From NCBI RefSeq assembly GCF_001659985.1, contig NZ_LYCS01000012.1, positions 32,314 through 96,313 on the forward strand: DNA of 64,000 bases. The letters are read 5' to 3'. This document shows, piece after piece, positions 17,849 through 32,212 of the stretch. Within the stretch, counting starts at the first letter, position 1, and each line of letters opens with the position of its first letter. The notes under the pieces are model-generated. The model was not told the origin of the DNA. It did not search any database and saw only the letters and a list, made by a program, of their open reading frames with translations. The position numbers and the translations under genes were made by a program. The stretch is from Oceanobacillus sp. Castelsardo. GTDB taxonomy: Bacteria > Bacillota > Bacilli > Bacillales > Amphibacillaceae.

Positions 17849-18238
17849 TTAAACACGACGACGTTTTGGTGGGCGACAACCGTTATGAGGAACTGGTGTT
17901 ACATCTACAATTGCTGTAACTTCTAAACCAGCTGCTTGAAGTGAACGAATTGCAGCTTCACGACCAGCTCCTGGACCTTTAACAGTTACTTCTAGGTTTT
18001 TCATTCCATTTTCAATTGCAGATTTAGCAGCAGTTTCAGCAGCCATTTGTGCAGCAAATGGAGTAGATTTACGAGAACCTTTGAATCCTAATGCACCTGC
18101 AGAACTCCAGCCAATTGCGTTCCCTTGTTTGTCCGTAATAGTAACAATAGTGTTGTTAAAAGTTGAACGAATGTGTGCTACACCTGATTCAACATTCTTT
18201 TTCACACGACGTTTACGAGTATTTGTTTTACGTGCCAT
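17849..18238 (-). CDS. rpsK: 30S ribosomal protein S11
   Basis: Platform protein of the small subunit that helps form the mRNA exit channel. The 129 residues include [18 protein letters not shown] and the C-terminal [13 protein letters not shown]. Start ATG follows AGGAGG; it lies 19 bp after rpsM in the alpha operon. Confidence 0.98.
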   Translation of the reverse strand: MARKTNTRKRRVKKNVESGVAHIRSTFNNTIVTITDKQGNAIGWSSAGALGFKGSRKSTPFAAQMAAETAAKSAIENGMKNLEVTVKGPGAGREAAIRSLQAAGLEVTAIVDVTPVPHNGCRPPKRRRV

Positions 18239-18257
18239 TTATGTGAACCTCCTTTAC

Positions 18258-18623
18258 CTATTTCTTCTTATTACTCATTGTTTTACGTGGGCCTTTACGA
18301 GTACGAGAGTTATTCTTTGTGTTTTGTCCACGAACTGGTAATCCTCGGCGATGACGTAATCCTCTGTAAGAGCCAATTTCCATTAAACGTTTAATGTTTA
18401 GTGAAATTTCACGACGTAGATCACCTTCGATAGTGTAAGCATCTACAGCTTTACGAATATTAGATAATTCGTCTTCTGTTAGATCACGCACACGAGTGTC
18501 TTCAGAAACGCCAGCTTCTTTAAGGATTTTCTGTGCAGTCTTTTTGCCGATTCCATAAATATATGTTAATGAAATTACTACACGTTTTTCACGTGGAATA
18601 TCAATACCTGCAATACGTGCCAT
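18258..18623 (-). CDS. rpsM: 30S ribosomal protein S13
   Basis: Head protein forming bridges to the large subunit and touching P-site tRNA. The 121 residues carry [20 protein letters not shown] and the basic tail [15 protein letters not shown]. It lies 20 bp downstream of rpmJ with AAGGAGG upstream of its ATG. Confidence 0.98.
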   Translation of the reverse strand: MARIAGIDIPREKRVVISLTYIYGIGKKTAQKILKEAGVSEDTRVRDLTEDELSNIRKAVDAYTIEGDLRREISLNIKRLMEIGSYRGLRHRRGLPVRGQNTKNNSRTRKGPRKTMSNKKK

Positions 18624-18643
18624 GTATGAATAGCACCTCCTTA

Positions 18644-18760
<117 letters not shown>

Positions 18761-18785
18761 TTATTCCTCCTTTTATATGGAGAGT

Positions 18786-19004
18786 CTATTTATAACGGTA
18801 CGTAATTCGTCCTCTTGTTAAATCATATGGAGAAAGTTCAACCGTCACTTTATCTCCTGGTAATATACGAATGAAATGCATACGAATTTTACCAGAAACG
18901 TGAGCCAATACAGTGTGGCCATTTTCAAGCTCTACATTAAACATTGCATTAGGCAATGTCTCGGTCACGGTACCTTCGACTTCAATTACATCATCTTTCG
19001 CCAT
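18786..19004 (-). CDS. infA: Translation initiation factor IF-1
   Basis: Single OB-fold protein that occupies the ribosomal A site during initiation. The 72 residues ([13 protein letters not shown] to GRITYRYK) are the standard length. The ATG at 19004 has AAGGGAGAT upstream; a longer in-frame start at 19025 is not supported. The first 14 bp overlap the 3' end of the upstream KOW-protein gene, suggesting translational coupling. Confidence 0.98.
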   Translation of the reverse strand: MAKDDVIEVEGTVTETLPNAMFNVELENGHTVLAHVSGKIRMHFIRILPGDKVTVELSPYDLTRGRITYRYK

Positions 19005-19329
19005 CGTGTAGATCTCCCTTCTCAAGTTCAGTCACAATCTCATTTATAAACTTTGATATGGCAAATCGTAATTTCCCATTTGTGACACGACCAGTTTCTA
19101 GAAGGCTGTTTTGGACTTCTGGGGAAACGTAATCCATCATCTCAATATGATACAGATTCTTTTTCTTTGGTCGATTTGTTTTGCGTTTCTCCCCATCTGC
19201 TAGCAAGACATAACGATCATCTACTAGTTCTATAATAATCATGTACTGGCTCGCTTCACGTCCTTGCAAAACTCGAACAACCTGACCTAACGTGCCTTTA
19301 GCACCTTCGTTCAACAAGATCACCTGCAC
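18991..19329 (-). CDS. KOW-domain RNA-binding protein (YbzG-like)
   Basis: A small protein of up to 112 residues with a KOW-like segment [17 protein letters not shown] near the N-terminus and a basic patch [11 protein letters not shown]. Its place between adk and infA matches that of the KOW protein that follows map in Bacillus. The start is uncertain: the longest frame begins at GTG 19329, but an AGGTG ribosome-site-like sequence favours a TTG at 19317 or 19314. It overlaps infA by 14 bp. Function unknown; an RNA or ribosome role is inferred from the fold. Confidence 0.75.
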   Translation of the reverse strand: MQVILLNEGAKGTLGQVVRVLQGREASQYMIIIELVDDRYVLLADGEKRKTNRPKKKNLYHIEMMDYVSPEVQNSLLETGRVTNGKLRFAISKFINEIVTELEKGDLHDGER

Positions 19330-19424
19330 TTAGGCTATAGTTTGTTTGCCACCAATAAAGGGAATTTATAAATAGTGTCACTTTACAAAAAGGTGTACAT
19401 GAGTTTTCCCAAACTATCATATTT

Positions 19425-19453
19425 ATTATAACGATTACCAAAGGGAAATGCAT
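19425..19453 (-). promoter_or_regulatory. Possible promoter upstream of the KOW gene and infA
   Basis: A perfect TATAAT (minus strand, 19425-19430) lies in the 154-bp gap after adk, where map would normally be. The -35 at 17 bp (ATGCAT) is poor, so this is a weak call. Confidence 0.4.
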
Positions 19454-19483
19454 CCATTCGGTGAGAACCGTTAAATTTCAAAT

Positions 19484-21454
<1,971 letters not shown>

Positions 21455-21455
<1 letters not shown>

Positions 21456-21895
21456 TAAATCACCTCAGTTTTACCGCCCGCTGCCTCAATTGCTTCCTTT
21501 GCAGAAGTAGAGAACTTATGAGCTTTTACTGTTAGTTTCTTTTCGATAGCACCTTTTCCAAGTACTTTAATACCTGCATTTAGTTTGCTTACGATACCTT
21601 CTTCTAGTAATAGCTCAGGAGTAATTTCTGTGCCTTCTTCAAAGTGATTTAAAGTTTCTAGATTAACAATTGCATATTCTTTACGATTAATATTAGTAAA
21701 ACCACGCTTTGGCAAACGTTGGAATAAAGGCATTTGTCCACCTTCGAATCCTGGGCGAACACCACCGCCAGAACGAGCTTTTTGACCTTTATGTCCTCTA
21801 CCAGAAGTTTTACCATTTCCAGAAGACATTCCACGACCAACACGGTTTCTGTCTTTACGTGATCCTTCTGCTGATTTTAATTCATGTAGTTTCAT
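21455..21895 (-). CDS. rplO: 50S ribosomal protein L15
   Basis: A large-subunit protein with a long Gly/Arg-rich N-terminal extension ([20 protein letters not shown]) that threads into 23S rRNA. The 146 residues equal the Bacillus length. It overlaps secY by one base. Confidence 0.98.
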
Positions 21896-21925
21896 GCGAG
21901 CACCTCCTCTTTACACTAATGTTTA

Positions 21926-22108
21926 TTAAACTTCTTTTACCGCAACAAGATGAGATACTCTATTGATCATACCGCGTACGGATGGAGTATCTTCTAGAAC
22001 TACGGATTGACGAATCTTTTTAAGTCCTAACGCTTCAACAGTTTTAACCTGTTTTTCTTTTCTACCAATAACACTCCGTGTGAGGGTGATCTCTAATTTT
22101 TTAGACAT
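21926..22108 (-). CDS. rpmD: 50S ribosomal protein L30
   Basis: A 60-residue large-subunit protein. [20 protein letters not shown] at the N-terminus and the core [21 protein letters not shown] are typical. It lies between rpsE and rplO in the spc operon, with GGAGG ahead of its ATG. Confidence 0.97.
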   Translation of the reverse strand: MSKKLEITLTRSVIGRKEKQVKTVEALGLKKIRQSVVLEDTPSVRGMINRVSHLVAVKEV

Positions 22109-22124
22109 AGTATTTCCCTCCTTA

Positions 22125-22628
22125 TTATCCTAACAGTTCTTCTACGGACTTACCGCGTAATTTTGCAACATCAGCAGCACGTTTAAGTTGATTTAAACCA
22201 TCCATAGTTCCACGAATCATATTGATTGGTGTACTAGATCCTAAGGATTTCGTTAAAATATCACCGACACCAGCTAACTCTAAGACCGCACGGACAGGTC
22301 CACCAGAAATAACTCCAGTACCTTCACGCGCTGGCTTCATCAAAACTTTACCAGAACCATATCTTCCAAAAACTTCATGTGGGATAGTAGTTCCAACTAA
22401 AGGAACAGTGATTAAGTTTTTCTTAGCGTCGTCAACAGCTTTTTTAATAGCTTCTGGTACTTCTTGAGCTTTACCTGTACCAAAACCTACATGACCGTTT
22501 TTATCTCCGACTACAACGATTGCTGCGAAACGCATACGGCGTCCACCTTTTACAACTTTTGAAACACGGTTTACCGCAACAACACGTTCTTCAAGATCAA
22601 GTTTATTCGGATCCATACTTGTATTCAT
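22125..22628 (-). CDS. rpsE: 30S ribosomal protein S5
   Basis: Small-subunit protein at the mRNA entry site that contributes to decoding accuracy. The 167 residues include [20 protein letters not shown] and [17 protein letters not shown]. The ATG at 22628 was chosen for the AAGGAGGG 9 nt upstream, giving [16 protein letters not shown]; an upstream start at 22652 overlaps that site, and the next in-frame ATG at 22616 is possible. spc operon. Confidence 0.97.
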   Translation of the reverse strand: MNTSMDPNKLDLEERVVAVNRVSKVVKGGRRMRFAAIVVVGDKNGHVGFGTGKAQEVPEAIKKAVDDAKKNLITVPLVGTTIPHEVFGRYGSGKVLMKPAREGTGVISGGPVRAVLELAGVGDILTKSLGSSTPINMIRGTMDGLNQLKRAADVAKLRGKSVEELLG

Positions 22629-22651
22629 CCTAGATTTCCCTCCTTCTTCCA

Positions 22652-23014
22652 TTAAAATTCTAATCCTGCTTCACGAGCTGAATCAGCTAATGCTTTTACA
22701 CGTCCATGATAAAGGTATCCTCCACGGTCGAAAACAACAGATTTAAAGCCTTTATCTTGAGCTCGTTTTGCAATTAGTTCTCCCACTACTTTTGCAGCTT
22801 CAGCATTTGCAGTGGATTCAAGATTTACTTCTTTATCTTTAGTAGAAGCACTTGCAACAGTTACTCCAGTTGTATCATCTATTAACTGAGCATAAATATG
22901 CTTATTTGAGCGATAAACGTTTAAACGAGGACGTTCCATAGTACCAGTTAAATTTCTACGTACACGGTTATGTCTTCTTTTACGCACAACATTCTTATCA
23001 GGTTTTGTGATCAT
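22652..23014 (-). CDS. rplR: 50S ribosomal protein L18
   Basis: Binds 5S rRNA and places it in the central protuberance. The 120 residues equal the Bacillus length; [20 protein letters not shown] and the C-terminal [20 protein letters not shown] are typical. Confidence 0.98.
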   Translation of the reverse strand: MITKPDKNVVRKRRHNRVRRNLTGTMERPRLNVYRSNKHIYAQLIDDTTGVTVASASTKDKEVNLESTANAEAAKVVGELIAKRAQDKGFKSVVFDRGGYLYHGRVKALADSAREAGLEF

Positions 23015-23045
23015 CTACGTCACTCCTTTCTGCTCTTATCCCTTA

Positions 23046-23582
23046 TTACTTAGCAGTTTTACCTTCTTTACGACGAACATATTCACCAGCATAGCGAATA
23101 CCTTTACCTTTATATGGTTCAGGTGGTCTGATTGCTCTAATATTAGATGCAACAGCACCAACTAATTGTTTATCAATACCTTTTACAATAACCTCAGTGT
23201 TCTTCGGTACATCGATTTCGATTCCCTCGATTTTTTCGATTTCAACCGGGTGAGAATAACCTGCATTAATAACAACTTTATTTCCTTGTTTTTGAGCACG
23301 GTAACCAACACCGATGATTTCTAGAGATTTTTCAAAACCTTTACTTACTCCTTCAACCATGTTAGCGATGTTGCTTCGAGTAGTACCGTGCAATGAACGG
23401 TGTTCTTTATGATCACTTGGGCGTTCAACAGTAAGAACATTACCATCTATGTTAATCTTCATATCTTGATGTAGATCTAGTGTCAAAGTGCCTTTAGGGC
23501 CTTTAACAGTAATTGTATTCCCGTCTTGTTTTACTTCCACACCTTCAGGAATTTCAATTGGTTTAAGTCCTATACGAGACAT
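23046..23582 (-). CDS. rplF: 50S ribosomal protein L6
   Basis: A two-domain large-subunit protein near the sarcin-ricin loop. The 178 residues begin [17 protein letters not shown] and end with the conserved [20 protein letters not shown]. Start ATG follows AGGAGGTG. Confidence 0.98.
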   Translation of the reverse strand: MSRIGLKPIEIPEGVEVKQDGNTITVKGPKGTLTLDLHQDMKINIDGNVLTVERPSDHKEHRSLHGTTRSNIANMVEGVSKGFEKSLEIIGVGYRAQKQGNKVVINAGYSHPVEIEKIEGIEIDVPKNTEVIVKGIDKQLVGAVASNIRAIRPPEPYKGKGIRYAGEYVRRKEGKTAK

Positions 23583-23613
23583 TCATGGCACCTCCTCTTA
23601 ATAAAAATATTAA

Positions 23614-24012
23614 TTACCAAACATATGCTAATACTTCGCCGCCTACCGCTTGAGAACGTGCTTCTTTGTCAGATAGCACTCCATTAGAAGTGGAAACAAT
23701 AGCAATTCCAAGGCCGTTTAGTACGCGAGGTACTTCGTTAGCTTTAGCATATACACGTAGTCCTGGTTTACTGATACGTTTAATACCAGTAATAACCTTT
23801 TCTTCATTTTGACCGTACTTAAGGAAAATACGTAGAACACCTTGTTTGTTATCTTCAATTACTTCATAGTCTTTAACGAAACCTTCACGTTTAAGAATAT
23901 CAGCAATTTCTGCTTTCATTTTTGAAGACGGTAGTTCTAATTTTTCATGTTTAACCATGTTTGCATTACGAATACGAGTAAGCATATCTGCAATTGGATC
24001 TGTCATAGTCAT
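23614..24012 (-). CDS. rpsH: 30S ribosomal protein S8
   Basis: Binds the central domain of 16S rRNA and is central to platform assembly. The 132 residues have [20 protein letters not shown] and the C-terminal [23 protein letters not shown] at 24012 is preceded by GGAGG; a second ATG two codons in gives a nearly identical product. Confidence 0.98.
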   Translation of the reverse strand: MTMTDPIADMLTRIRNANMVKHEKLELPSSKMKAEIADILKREGFVKDYEVIEDNKQGVLRIFLKYGQNEEKVITGIKRISKPGLRVYAKANEVPRVLNGLGIAIVSTSNGVLSDKEARSQAVGGEVLAYVW

Positions 24013-24042
24013 TACTAAAATACCTCCTTCCCAAATAGGGGA

Positions 24043-24228
24043 TTACCAACTTGCTTTTTTGACACCAGGAATTTGACCTTTATAGGCAAGTTCACGGAAA
24101 CAAATACGGCAAAGTTTAAATTTACGAATTACAGAATGTGGACGACCGCAACGTTCACAACGTGTGTATTCACGTACTTGATATTTTTGTGGACGTTTTT
24201 GTTTCGCAACCATTGATTTTTTAGCCAC
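24043..24228 (-). CDS. rpsN: 30S ribosomal protein S14, zinc type
   Basis: Small-subunit head protein. The 61-residue short form contains two CxxC pairs in [20 protein letters not shown], so it is the zinc-binding (C+) paralogue. It is in the standard site between rplE and rpsH. Confidence 0.98.
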   Translation of the reverse strand: MAKKSMVAKQKRPQKYQVREYTRCERCGRPHSVIRKFKLCRICFRELAYKGQIPGVKKASW

Positions 24229-24258
24229 AATTTTCCCTCCTTGTGTTAGCTCTTTAGC

Positions 24259-24798
24259 TTATTTTTGGAAAGGCATGCCTAGCCCAGCCAAAAGTTCACG
24301 AGCTTCTTCGTCAGTGTTAGATGTTGTAACAATAACGATATCCATACCACGAACTTTGTTTACTTTGTCATAGTTAATTTCTGGGAAAATTAGTTGTTCT
24401 TTAACACCTAATGTATAGTTACCACGACCATCAAAAGCTTTTTTAGATATTCCACGGAAGTCACGTACACGCGGAAGTGATACTGAAATAAGTTTTTGTA
24501 GGAATTCGTACATGCGTTCTCCACGAAGAGTAACTTTCGCACCGATTGGCATACCTTCACGTAGGCGGAAACCAGCGATGGATTTCTTAGCACGAGTAAT
24601 AAGTGGTTTTTGACCAGAAATTAAAGATAATTCCTCAACCGCACTGTCTAATGCTTTAGAGTTTTGAACAGCGTCACCAACACCCATATTGATAACAATC
24701 TTTTCAACCTTAGGTACCTGCATTACAGAACCGTAATTAAATTTATTCATTAAAGATGGTACAATTTCATCTTTGTATTTTTGTTGTAATTGATTCAT
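24259..24798 (-). CDS. rplE: 50S ribosomal protein L5
   Basis: Binds 5S rRNA and contacts P-site tRNA. The 179 residues include [40 protein letters not shown] and [20 protein letters not shown]. The second of two adjacent ATGs (24798) fits the GGAGGG spacing best and matches the usual length; the longer start at 24825 runs through the ribosome site. Confidence 0.98.
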   Translation of the reverse strand: MNQLQQKYKDEIVPSLMNKFNYGSVMQVPKVEKIVINMGVGDAVQNSKALDSAVEELSLISGQKPLITRAKKSIAGFRLREGMPIGAKVTLRGERMYEFLQKLISVSLPRVRDFRGISKKAFDGRGNYTLGVKEQLIFPEINYDKVNKVRGMDIVIVTTSNTDEEARELLAGLGMPFQK

Positions 24799-24825
24799 CA
24801 TGTCGCCCTCCTTCCTGCAGCGCAA

Positions 24826-25137
24826 TTATTTATCTAAAAGTTCACCGGATTTTTTAGCGATACGTACTTTTTTTCCATCACGTAATTCATATCCAATACG
24901 AGTTGGTTCACCTGTTTTCGGATCGATTGGTAATACATTAGAAACATGGATAGGTGCTTCAATGTTTAGAATTCCACCTTGTGGATTTTCTTGAGAAGGT
25001 TTTGCGTGTTTTTTAATCATATTTACGCCTTCCACTAGTACACGTTCTTTTTTAGGGAAAGCTTCTAAAACAACGCCTTCTTTACCACGATCTTTACCAG
25101 ATAATACTTTGACTTTATCACCTTTTTTTACATGCAT
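24826..25137 (-). CDS. rplX: 50S ribosomal protein L24
   Basis: An assembly initiator of the large subunit with a KOW fold. The 103 residues carry [20 protein letters not shown] and a basic C-terminus. It lies 27 bp before rplE. Confidence 0.98.
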   Translation of the reverse strand: MHVKKGDKVKVLSGKDRGKEGVVLEAFPKKERVLVEGVNMIKKHAKPSQENPQGGILNIEAPIHVSNVLPIDPKTGEPTRIGYELRDGKKVRIAKKSGELLDK

Positions 25138-25172
25138 GCTTTACGCACCTCCTTGACACTAAGTTTACGATC

Positions 25173-25541
25173 TTATAGAACTTCTGGAGCTAGAGATACG
25201 ATTTTCATGAATTTAGCATCACGTAATTCACGTGCAACAGGTCCAAAGATACGAGTTCCTCTAGGACTTTTATCGTCACGTACAATTACTGCAGCATTTT
25301 CATCAAAACGAATATATGATCCATCTTTTCTGCGGGCACCAGATTTGCTACGTACGATAACAGCTTTAACTACGTCACCTTTTTTGACAACGCCGCCTGG
25401 TGTTGCCTGTTTCACCGAACAAACAACAATATCACCGATATTAGCCGTTTTACGACCTGAGCCACCTAATACTTTAATGGTTAACAATTCACGAGCACCA
25501 GAGTTATCTGCAACTTTTAATCGAGTTTCTTGTTGAATCAT
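25173..25541 (-). CDS. rplN: 50S ribosomal protein L14
   Basis: Large-subunit interface protein contacting 16S rRNA. The 122 residues begin [20 protein letters not shown] and include [20 protein letters not shown]. It begins the part of the cluster often called the spc operon, but no promoter is evident in the 42-bp gap after rpsQ. Confidence 0.98.
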   Translation of the reverse strand: MIQQETRLKVADNSGARELLTIKVLGGSGRKTANIGDIVVCSVKQATPGGVVKKGDVVKAVIVRSKSGARRKDGSYIRFDENAAVIVRDDKSPRGTRIFGPVARELRDAKFMKIVSLAPEVL

Positions 25542-25583
25542 AACACTGTGACCTCCCTTCGGATTTTTTGAAGATCCGACTTA

Positions 25584-25853
<270 letters not shown>

Positions 25854-25872
25854 CTAACCTCCTCTCAGTTAA

Positions 25873-26497
<625 letters not shown>

Positions 26498-26517
26498 AAC
26501 GCAATTGCCCCCTTCCT

Positions 26518-27159
26518 TTATTTTTCTTTTTTAGTTGGAAGGACTTCACCACGGTAGATCCACACTTTGACACCTAACTTACCATAAGTTGTGTCAGCTT
26601 CAGCAGTGCCATAATCAATATCAGCACGTAAAGTGTGTAATGGTACTGTTCCTTCACTATAATGTTCCGCACGAGCGATATCTGCTCCAGCTAGACGACC
26701 AGATACTTGTGTTTTAATTCCTAACGCTCCGCCACGCATAGCACGTTGAATGGCTTGTTTTTGCACACGACGGAATGAAACACGGTTTTCCAATTGACGT
26801 GCAATATTATCAGCTACTAATTTAGCATTAATGTCAACTTTTTTAACTTCCACAATGTTAATGTGTACTCGTTTACCAGTTAGTGCATTTAAAGATTTAC
26901 GTAGAGCTTCTACTTCTGATCCGCCTTTACCAATTACCATACCAGGTTTACCTGTGTGAATAGTAATGTTTACACGGTTTGCTGCACGTTCAATTTCGAT
27001 AGAAGAAACTGCAGCAATCTTCAAGCGATTTTCAAGATATTCTCTAATCTTGATATCTTCATGTAGTAAGTCTGCATAGTCTTTACCAGCATACCATTTT
27101 GATTCCCAGTCTTTAATTATTCCTACGCGAAGACCAGTTGGATGTACTTTTTGACCCAC
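26518..27159 (-). CDS. rpsC: 30S ribosomal protein S3
   Basis: Small-subunit head protein with a type II KH domain ([16 protein letters not shown] near 75-90) at the mRNA entry. The 213 residues also show [20 protein letters not shown]. It follows rplV with only 3 bp between stop and start. Confidence 0.98.
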   Translation of the reverse strand: MGQKVHPTGLRVGIIKDWESKWYAGKDYADLLHEDIKIREYLENRLKIAAVSSIEIERAANRVNITIHTGKPGMVIGKGGSEVEALRKSLNALTGKRVHINIVEVKKVDINAKLVADNIARQLENRVSFRRVQKQAIQRAMRGGALGIKTQVSGRLAGADIARAEHYSEGTVPLHTLRADIDYGTAEADTTYGKLGVKVWIYRGEVLPTKKEK

Positions 27160-27162
27160 TAA

Positions 27163-27504
27163 CTATCCCTCCTTCTTTTCTGTTACAACCACTGTAATGT
27201 GGCTTGTGCGTTTGTTTATTCTGCTTGCACGTCCTTGTGCACGTGGACGGAAACGTTTCAATGTTGGACCTTCATTTACATATGCTTCTGATACTACTAA
27301 GTTATCAGTGTCCATTTCATAGTTATGTTCTGCGTTAGCGATAGCAGATTTTAATACTTTTTCCACTACTGGAGAAGCACCACGTTGTGTATGTTTTAAA
27401 ATAGCAACTGCTTCACCAACGTTTTTTCCTCGAATTAGATCAATCACTAAACGGACTTTACGAGGAGCAATACGAACTGTTTTTGCAACGGCTTTAGCTT
27501 GCAT
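27163..27504 (-). CDS. rplV: 50S ribosomal protein L22
   Basis: Forms part of the exit-tunnel constriction through its beta hairpin. The 113 residues have [20 protein letters not shown] and the hairpin region [20 protein letters not shown]. Wild-type length in the hairpin, with no insertion of the macrolide-resistance kind. Confidence 0.98.
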   Translation of the reverse strand: MQAKAVAKTVRIAPRKVRLVIDLIRGKNVGEAVAILKHTQRGASPVVEKVLKSAIANAEHNYEMDTDNLVVSEAYVNEGPTLKRFRPRAQGRASRINKRTSHITVVVTEKKEG

Positions 27505-27523
27505 GCATTAGCGCCTCCTCTCA

Positions 27524-27802
27524 TTAACGTTTTGTTTTCTTATCATCGCCAGCGTGTCCTTTGTACGTACGTGTTGGCGCAAATTCACCTAATTTATGTC
27601 CGACCATATCTTCGGTAATGTATACAGGAACGTGTTTACGTCCATCATAAACTGCGATTGTATGACCGATAAATTGTGGGAAGATTGTTGAACGACGTGA
27701 CCAAGTTTTCACAACTTGTTTTTTATCAGTTTCATTCAATGTATCAATCTTTTTCAATAAATGGTCATCTGCAAAAGGTCCCTTTTTCAAACTACGACCC
27801 AT
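27524..27802 (-). CDS. rpsS: 30S ribosomal protein S19
   Basis: Head protein paired with S13. The 92 residues start [20 protein letters not shown] and include [23 protein letters not shown] follows AAGGAGG. Confidence 0.98.
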   Translation of the reverse strand: MGRSLKKGPFADDHLLKKIDTLNETDKKQVVKTWSRRSTIFPQFIGHTIAVYDGRKHVPVYITEDMVGHKLGEFAPTRTYKGHAGDDKKTKR

Positions 27803-27859
27803 GGATAAACCTCCTTCCGCAAGTGAGAGACGGGCGTTATTTCCCGTCTGTGATTTCGT

Positions 27860-28690
27860 TTATTTTTTACGTTTACGAACAATATATTTATCAGACGGTT
27901 TGTTACGTTTACGCGTTTTGTAACCAAGTGTTGGTTTGCCCCAAGGTGACATCGGTGATTTACGTCCGATTGGTGCACGTCCTTCACCACCACCATGCGG
28001 GTGATCATTCGGGTTCATTACAGATCCACGAACAGTTGGGCGTATACCTAACCAGCGAGAACGTCCGGCTTTACCAACTCTAATTAATTCATGTTCGATA
28101 TTTCCTACTTGACCAACTGTAGCGCGACAAGTGCTTAGGATTAGACGGGATTCACCAGAAGCTAAGCGTACTAGTGTGTATTTACCTTCACGTCCTAAAA
28201 TTTGAGCTTCAGCACCAGCCGAACGAGCAAGTTGCCCACCGTTTCCTGGTTTTAATTCAACGTTATGAATTACAGTACCAACAGGGATATTTGTTAAAGG
28301 AAGTGCATTACCAACTTTGATGTCAGCATTTTCTCCTGATTCAATTTCTTGACCTACTTTAAGTCCCTTTGGTGCTAAAATATAACGTTTCTCTCCATCA
28401 ACATAATGGATTAATGCAATATTAGCGGTACGGTTTGGATCATATTCAATTGTAGCAACGCGTCCTGGTATTCCATCTTTGTTGCGTTTAAAGTCAATAA
28501 TACGATATTGACGTTTATGTCCACCGCCGTGATGACGAACCGTTAATTTCCCTTGATTATTACGACCGCCGCGTTTACTTAACGGAGCTAATAGGGATTT
28601 TTCTGGTTGGTCTGTTGTGATTTCCGCGAAATCAGATACAGACATGTTACGACGACCATTAGAAGTCGGTCTATGTTTTTTAATCGCCAT
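27860..28690 (-). CDS. rplB: 50S ribosomal protein L2
   Basis: A primary 23S rRNA-binding protein needed for subunit joining and peptidyl transfer. The 276 residues contain the conserved [20 protein letters not shown] near 220-240, including the functionally important His near 229. Basic C-terminus [14 protein letters not shown]. Confidence 0.98.
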   Translation of the reverse strand: MAIKKHRPTSNGRRNMSVSDFAEITTDQPEKSLLAPLSKRGGRNNQGKLTVRHHGGGHKRQYRIIDFKRNKDGIPGRVATIEYDPNRTANIALIHYVDGEKRYILAPKGLKVGQEIESGENADIKVGNALPLTNIPVGTVIHNVELKPGNGGQLARSAGAEAQILGREGKYTLVRLASGESRLILSTCRATVGQVGNIEHELIRVGKAGRSRWLGIRPTVRGSVMNPNDHPHGGGEGRAPIGRKSPMSPWGKPTLGYKTRKRNKPSDKYIVRKRKK

Positions 28691-28720
28691 CTTGTTTCCC
28701 TCCTTCTCTTGATTTACTTA

Positions 28721-29008
28721 TTAAGCTTCAAAGAAATCTAGTTCTTTACTATCCTCAGATAATTGAACGATTGCTTTTTTACGATTTGGACGAAATCCGC
28801 CGTAACGTCCCATACGTTTGAATTTACCTTTAAGGTTTAATGTGTTGACTTTAACTACTTTAACACCGAAAACAGATTCTACGGCATCTTTAATTTCGGT
28901 TTTATTCGCTTTAGTAGAAACTTCAAAAGTATATTTCTTTTCTGCCATTAAATCCGCAGAGTGCTCAGTGATGACAGGGCGCTTAATAATATCACGTGGA
29001 TCTTTCAT
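28721..29008 (-). CDS. rplW: 50S ribosomal protein L23
   Basis: Tunnel-exit protein that docks trigger factor and SRP. The 95 residues have [20 protein letters not shown] and [20 protein letters not shown]. It shares one base with the rplD stop. Confidence 0.98.
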   Translation of the reverse strand: MKDPRDIIKRPVITEHSADLMAEKKYTFEVSTKANKTEIKDAVESVFGVKVVKVNTLNLKGKFKRMGRYGGFRPNRKKAIVQLSEDSKELDFFEA

Positions 29009-29631
29009 TATGCAAGCACCTCCCCTGCTTTAACAGCTGCATCTTTAGTTAAGATTAGCTTGTCATGCATAAGCAAGTCTAAAACATTTAATTCCTCAAC
29101 TGTTAAAACTTTAACAGATTGAAGGTTATTTGCTGAACGAGCAACAACTTCATCTTTATTATCAGTTACGATTAGAGCTTTTTCTGCTACGTTTAAAGCT
29201 TCTAACATTTTAACAACTTCTTTTGTTTTAGGAGCTTCCATAGAGATACCTTCTAAAACAACTAAACTATCTTCTTTAACTTTAGAAGATAATGCAGATC
29301 TAAGAGCTAAACGACGAACCTTTTTAGGTAGTTTATAGCTGTAGCTACGTGGTGTAGGCCCAAAAACAGTTCCACCGCCTACCCATTGTGGAGAACGAGT
29401 TGAACCTTGACGCGCACGTCCAGTTCCTTTTTGACGCCACGGTTTACGTCCACCGCCACGAACTTCTGAACGGTTTTTTACTTTGTGAGTTCCTTGACGT
29501 AAAGTTGCTCTTTGCATAAGAACCGCTTCGTGCAATACATGAGTATTCGGTTCAATTCCAAATACCGCATCATTTAATTCAACTTCTCCTGCATTACTTC
29601 CATCTTGTTTAAATAGTGCTACTTTAGGCAT
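29008..29631 (-). CDS. rplD: 50S ribosomal protein L4
   Basis: Lines the exit-tunnel constriction with its extended loop ([20 protein letters not shown] near 64-84). The 207 residues equal the Bacillus length. In E. coli L4 represses its own operon; whether it does so here is not visible. Confidence 0.98.
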   Translation of the reverse strand: MPKVALFKQDGSNAGEVELNDAVFGIEPNTHVLHEAVLMQRATLRQGTHKVKNRSEVRGGGRKPWRQKGTGRARQGSTRSPQWVGGGTVFGPTPRSYSYKLPKKVRRLALRSALSSKVKEDSLVVLEGISMEAPKTKEVVKMLEALNVAEKALIVTDNKDEVVARSANNLQSVKVLTVEELNVLDLLMHDKLILTKDAAVKAGEVLA

Positions 29632-29657
29632 GACATATCCTCCCTTCGTGTGTATGA

Positions 29658-30287
29658 TTAGTTACCTTTTATCGCACTTGTGATTTTAACGTATGATTTC
29701 TTCGCACCTGGAACATTACCTTTAACTAGTAGAAGATTTCTTTCAGCGTCTACACTAACGATCTCAAGGTTTTGGATTGTGATTTTTTCAGAACCCATAT
29801 GTCCTGGTAGCTTTTTGCCTTTGAAAACACGCATTGCATCAATCGCACCCATAGAACCTGGTCCTCTGTGATAGTGTGAGCCGTGTCCCATTGGCCCACG
29901 TTGTTGACCATGGCGTTTGATGGAACCTTGGAATCCTTTACCTTTAGAAGTTCCTGTCACATCCACTTTTTCTCCAGATTCAAAAATATCAACCTTAATT
30001 TCTTGACCTATTTCATACTCGTCAAGATTTGCGTTACGGAATTCACGAACGTAGCGCTTAGGGGTTGTGTTTGCTTTTTCAGCATGACCTTTTTCTGCTT
30101 TATTTGTACGAGATTCCTTTTTATCTGCAAAACCAATTTGAAGGCCTTCATAACCATCATTTTCTAGTGTTCTCTTTTGCAAAACTACGTTTGGCTCAGC
30201 TTGGATAACAGTAACTGGTACTAACTCACCGTTTTCTGTAAATAGCTGAGTCATGCCGATTTTACGACCTAAGATTCCTTTCGTCAT
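29658..30287 (-). CDS. rplC: 50S ribosomal protein L3
   Basis: Early-assembly protein close to the peptidyl transferase centre. The 209 residues begin [20 protein letters not shown] and contain [20 protein letters not shown] near 129-150. Confidence 0.98.
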   Translation of the reverse strand: MTKGILGRKIGMTQLFTENGELVPVTVIQAEPNVVLQKRTLENDGYEGLQIGFADKKESRTNKAEKGHAEKANTTPKRYVREFRNANLDEYEIGQEIKVDIFESGEKVDVTGTSKGKGFQGSIKRHGQQRGPMGHGSHYHRGPGSMGAIDAMRVFKGKKLPGHMGSEKITIQNLEIVSVDAERNLLLVKGNVPGAKKSYVKITSAIKGN

Positions 30288-30316
30288 CCGTTACACCTCC
30301 TATAATAAAACTAATT

Positions 30317-30649
<333 letters not shown>

Positions 30650-30755
30650 TCATAATAGACATTCTCCGTGAAAATTCCTTGACAGCCTGCCATGGCAAAG
30701 GGGCCGGGCGTGCCAACAACCTCTCACATCATCGCTTTATATGACCAACATTAAT

Positions 30756-30784
30756 AGTATATCAAAAGCGATTGGCCAATGCAA
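30756..30784 (-). promoter_or_regulatory. S10 operon promoter, proximal
   Basis: Minus-strand TTGCAT (30779-30784), 17-bp spacer, TATACT (30756-30761). It leaves a leader of about 125 nt before rpsJ, which contains a GC-rich segment with the palindrome TGCCATGGCA (30689-30698). Confidence 0.72.
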
Positions 30785-30822
30785 CCATTATTTTAGGCTA
30801 ATTTTCGGTCACACATTTATGT

Positions 30823-30851
30823 ATTATACATACACGCATTAGTAATTGCAA
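30823..30851 (-). promoter_or_regulatory. S10 operon promoter, distal
   Basis: Minus-strand TTGCAA (30846-30851), 17-bp spacer, TATAAT (30823-30828), 67 bp upstream of the proximal promoter and downstream of the tufA terminator. Confidence 0.75.
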
Positions 30852-30918
30852 GTGTTGTAAGGAATATTTTATTCATGGAAACATATTATTGTAATGGCAG
30901 GTTTTTCCATTCCATATA

Positions 30919-30957
30919 TAAAAACAGCAGGTAACGCTAAAATTGCGTTACCTGCAT
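30919..30957 (-). terminator. Terminator of the str operon after tufA
   Basis: Perfect 10-bp stem CAGGTAACGC / GCGTTACCTG with a 7-nt loop, followed on the minus strand by TGTTTTTATA, 12 bp beyond the tufA stop. Confidence 0.9.
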
Positions 30958-30968
30958 GCGTGAAACAA

Positions 30969-32159
30969 TTATTTTTCGATTGTTGTAACAACGCCTGATC
31001 CAACAGTACGTCCACCTTCACGGATAGAGAAGCGAGTACCTTCTTCAATCGCGATTGGAGAAATAAGTTCAACTGTCATTTCAGTGTTATCTCCAGGCAT
31101 GATCATTTCAGTTCCTTCTGGAAGATTAATAACTCCAGTTACATCCGTTGTACGGAAGTAGAACTGAGGACGGTAGTTAGAGAAAAATGGAGTGTGACGT
31201 CCACCTTCATCTTTTGACAAAACATAAACTTCAGCTTTGAAGTTAGTGTGTGGAGTGATTGAACCTGGTTTAGCAAGTACTTGTCCACGGCTGATATCTT
31301 CACGAGAAACACCACGAAGAAGTGCACCAATGTTGTCTCCAGCTTCAGCATAATCAAGAAGCTTACGGAACATTTCAACACCAGTTACTGTAGATTTGCT
31401 AGACTCTTCAGCAAGACCGATGATTTCAACTTCGTCTCCAACTTTAACTTGTCCACGTTCAACACGTCCTGTAGCAACTGTACCACGACCAGTGATTGAG
31501 AATACATCCTCAACTGGCATCATGAATGGTTTGTCGTTGTCACGTTCTGGTGTTGGAACATATTCATCAACTGCAGCCATTAAGTCTACAATTGCTTGTT
31601 CGTATTTTTCTTCACCTTCAAGTGCTTTTAGTGCAGAACCACTAATAACTGGTATATCATCACCAGGGAAGTCATATTCAGAAAGTAAATCACGTACTTC
31701 CATTTCTACTAATTCTAGTAATTCTTCGTCATCTACCATATCAACTTTGTTTAAGAATACAACAATTGAAGGTACACCAACGTTACGAGAAAGTAAGATA
31801 TGCTCACGAGTTTGCGGCATTGGGCCATCAGCAGCAGATACTACTAGGATAGCACCATCCATTTGTGCAGCACCAGTGATCATGTTTTTAACATAGTCCG
31901 CGTGACCTGGGCAGTCAACGTGCGCATAGTGACGAGTTTCAGTTTCATATTCAACGTGAGAAGTTGCGATTGTAATTCCACGTTCTCTTTCTTCTGGAGC
32001 ACCGTCAATTTGGTCATATGCCATAGCGGAGCCTGATCCATTTTTCTTGTTCATTACAGTTGTGATCGCTGCAGTTAAAGTAGTTTTACCATGGTCAACG
32101 TGTCCGATTGTTCCAACGTTAACGTGACTTTTCGAGCGGTCGAATTTTTCTTTAGCCAT
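30969..32159 (-). CDS. tufA: Elongation factor Tu
   Basis: GTPase that brings aminoacyl-tRNA to the ribosome. The 396 residues show G1 [13 protein letters not shown]3 DCPGH, G4 NKVDMVD, then domains 2 ([14 protein letters not shown]) and 3. RBS AAAGGAGG. It lies 128 bp downstream of fusA with a hairpin between them. Confidence 0.99.
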   Translation of the reverse strand: MAKEKFDRSKSHVNVGTIGHVDHGKTTLTAAITTVMNKKNGSGSAMAYDQIDGAPEERERGITIATSHVEYETETRHYAHVDCPGHADYVKNMITGAAQMDGAILVVSAADGPMPQTREHILLSRNVGVPSIVVFLNKVDMVDDEELLELVEMEVRDLLSEYDFPGDDIPVISGSALKALEGEEKYEQAIVDLMAAVDEYVPTPERDNDKPFMMPVEDVFSITGRGTVATGRVERGQVKVGDEVEIIGLAEESSKSTVTGVEMFRKLLDYAEAGDNIGALLRGVSREDISRGQVLAKPGSITPHTNFKAEVYVLSKDEGGRHTPFFSNYRPQFYFRTTDVTGVINLPEGTEMIMPGDNTEMTVELISPIAIEEGTRFSIREGGRTVGSGVVTTIEK

Positions 32160-32212
32160 TTATAGTTCCTCCTTTAAATAACAAAAAGTTTAATTTAATT
32201 TTTTATGTGTAA

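Noticed and set aside
31396..31896. Plus-strand 166-codon frame
   Set aside because: Antisense of tufA, kept open by codon bias.
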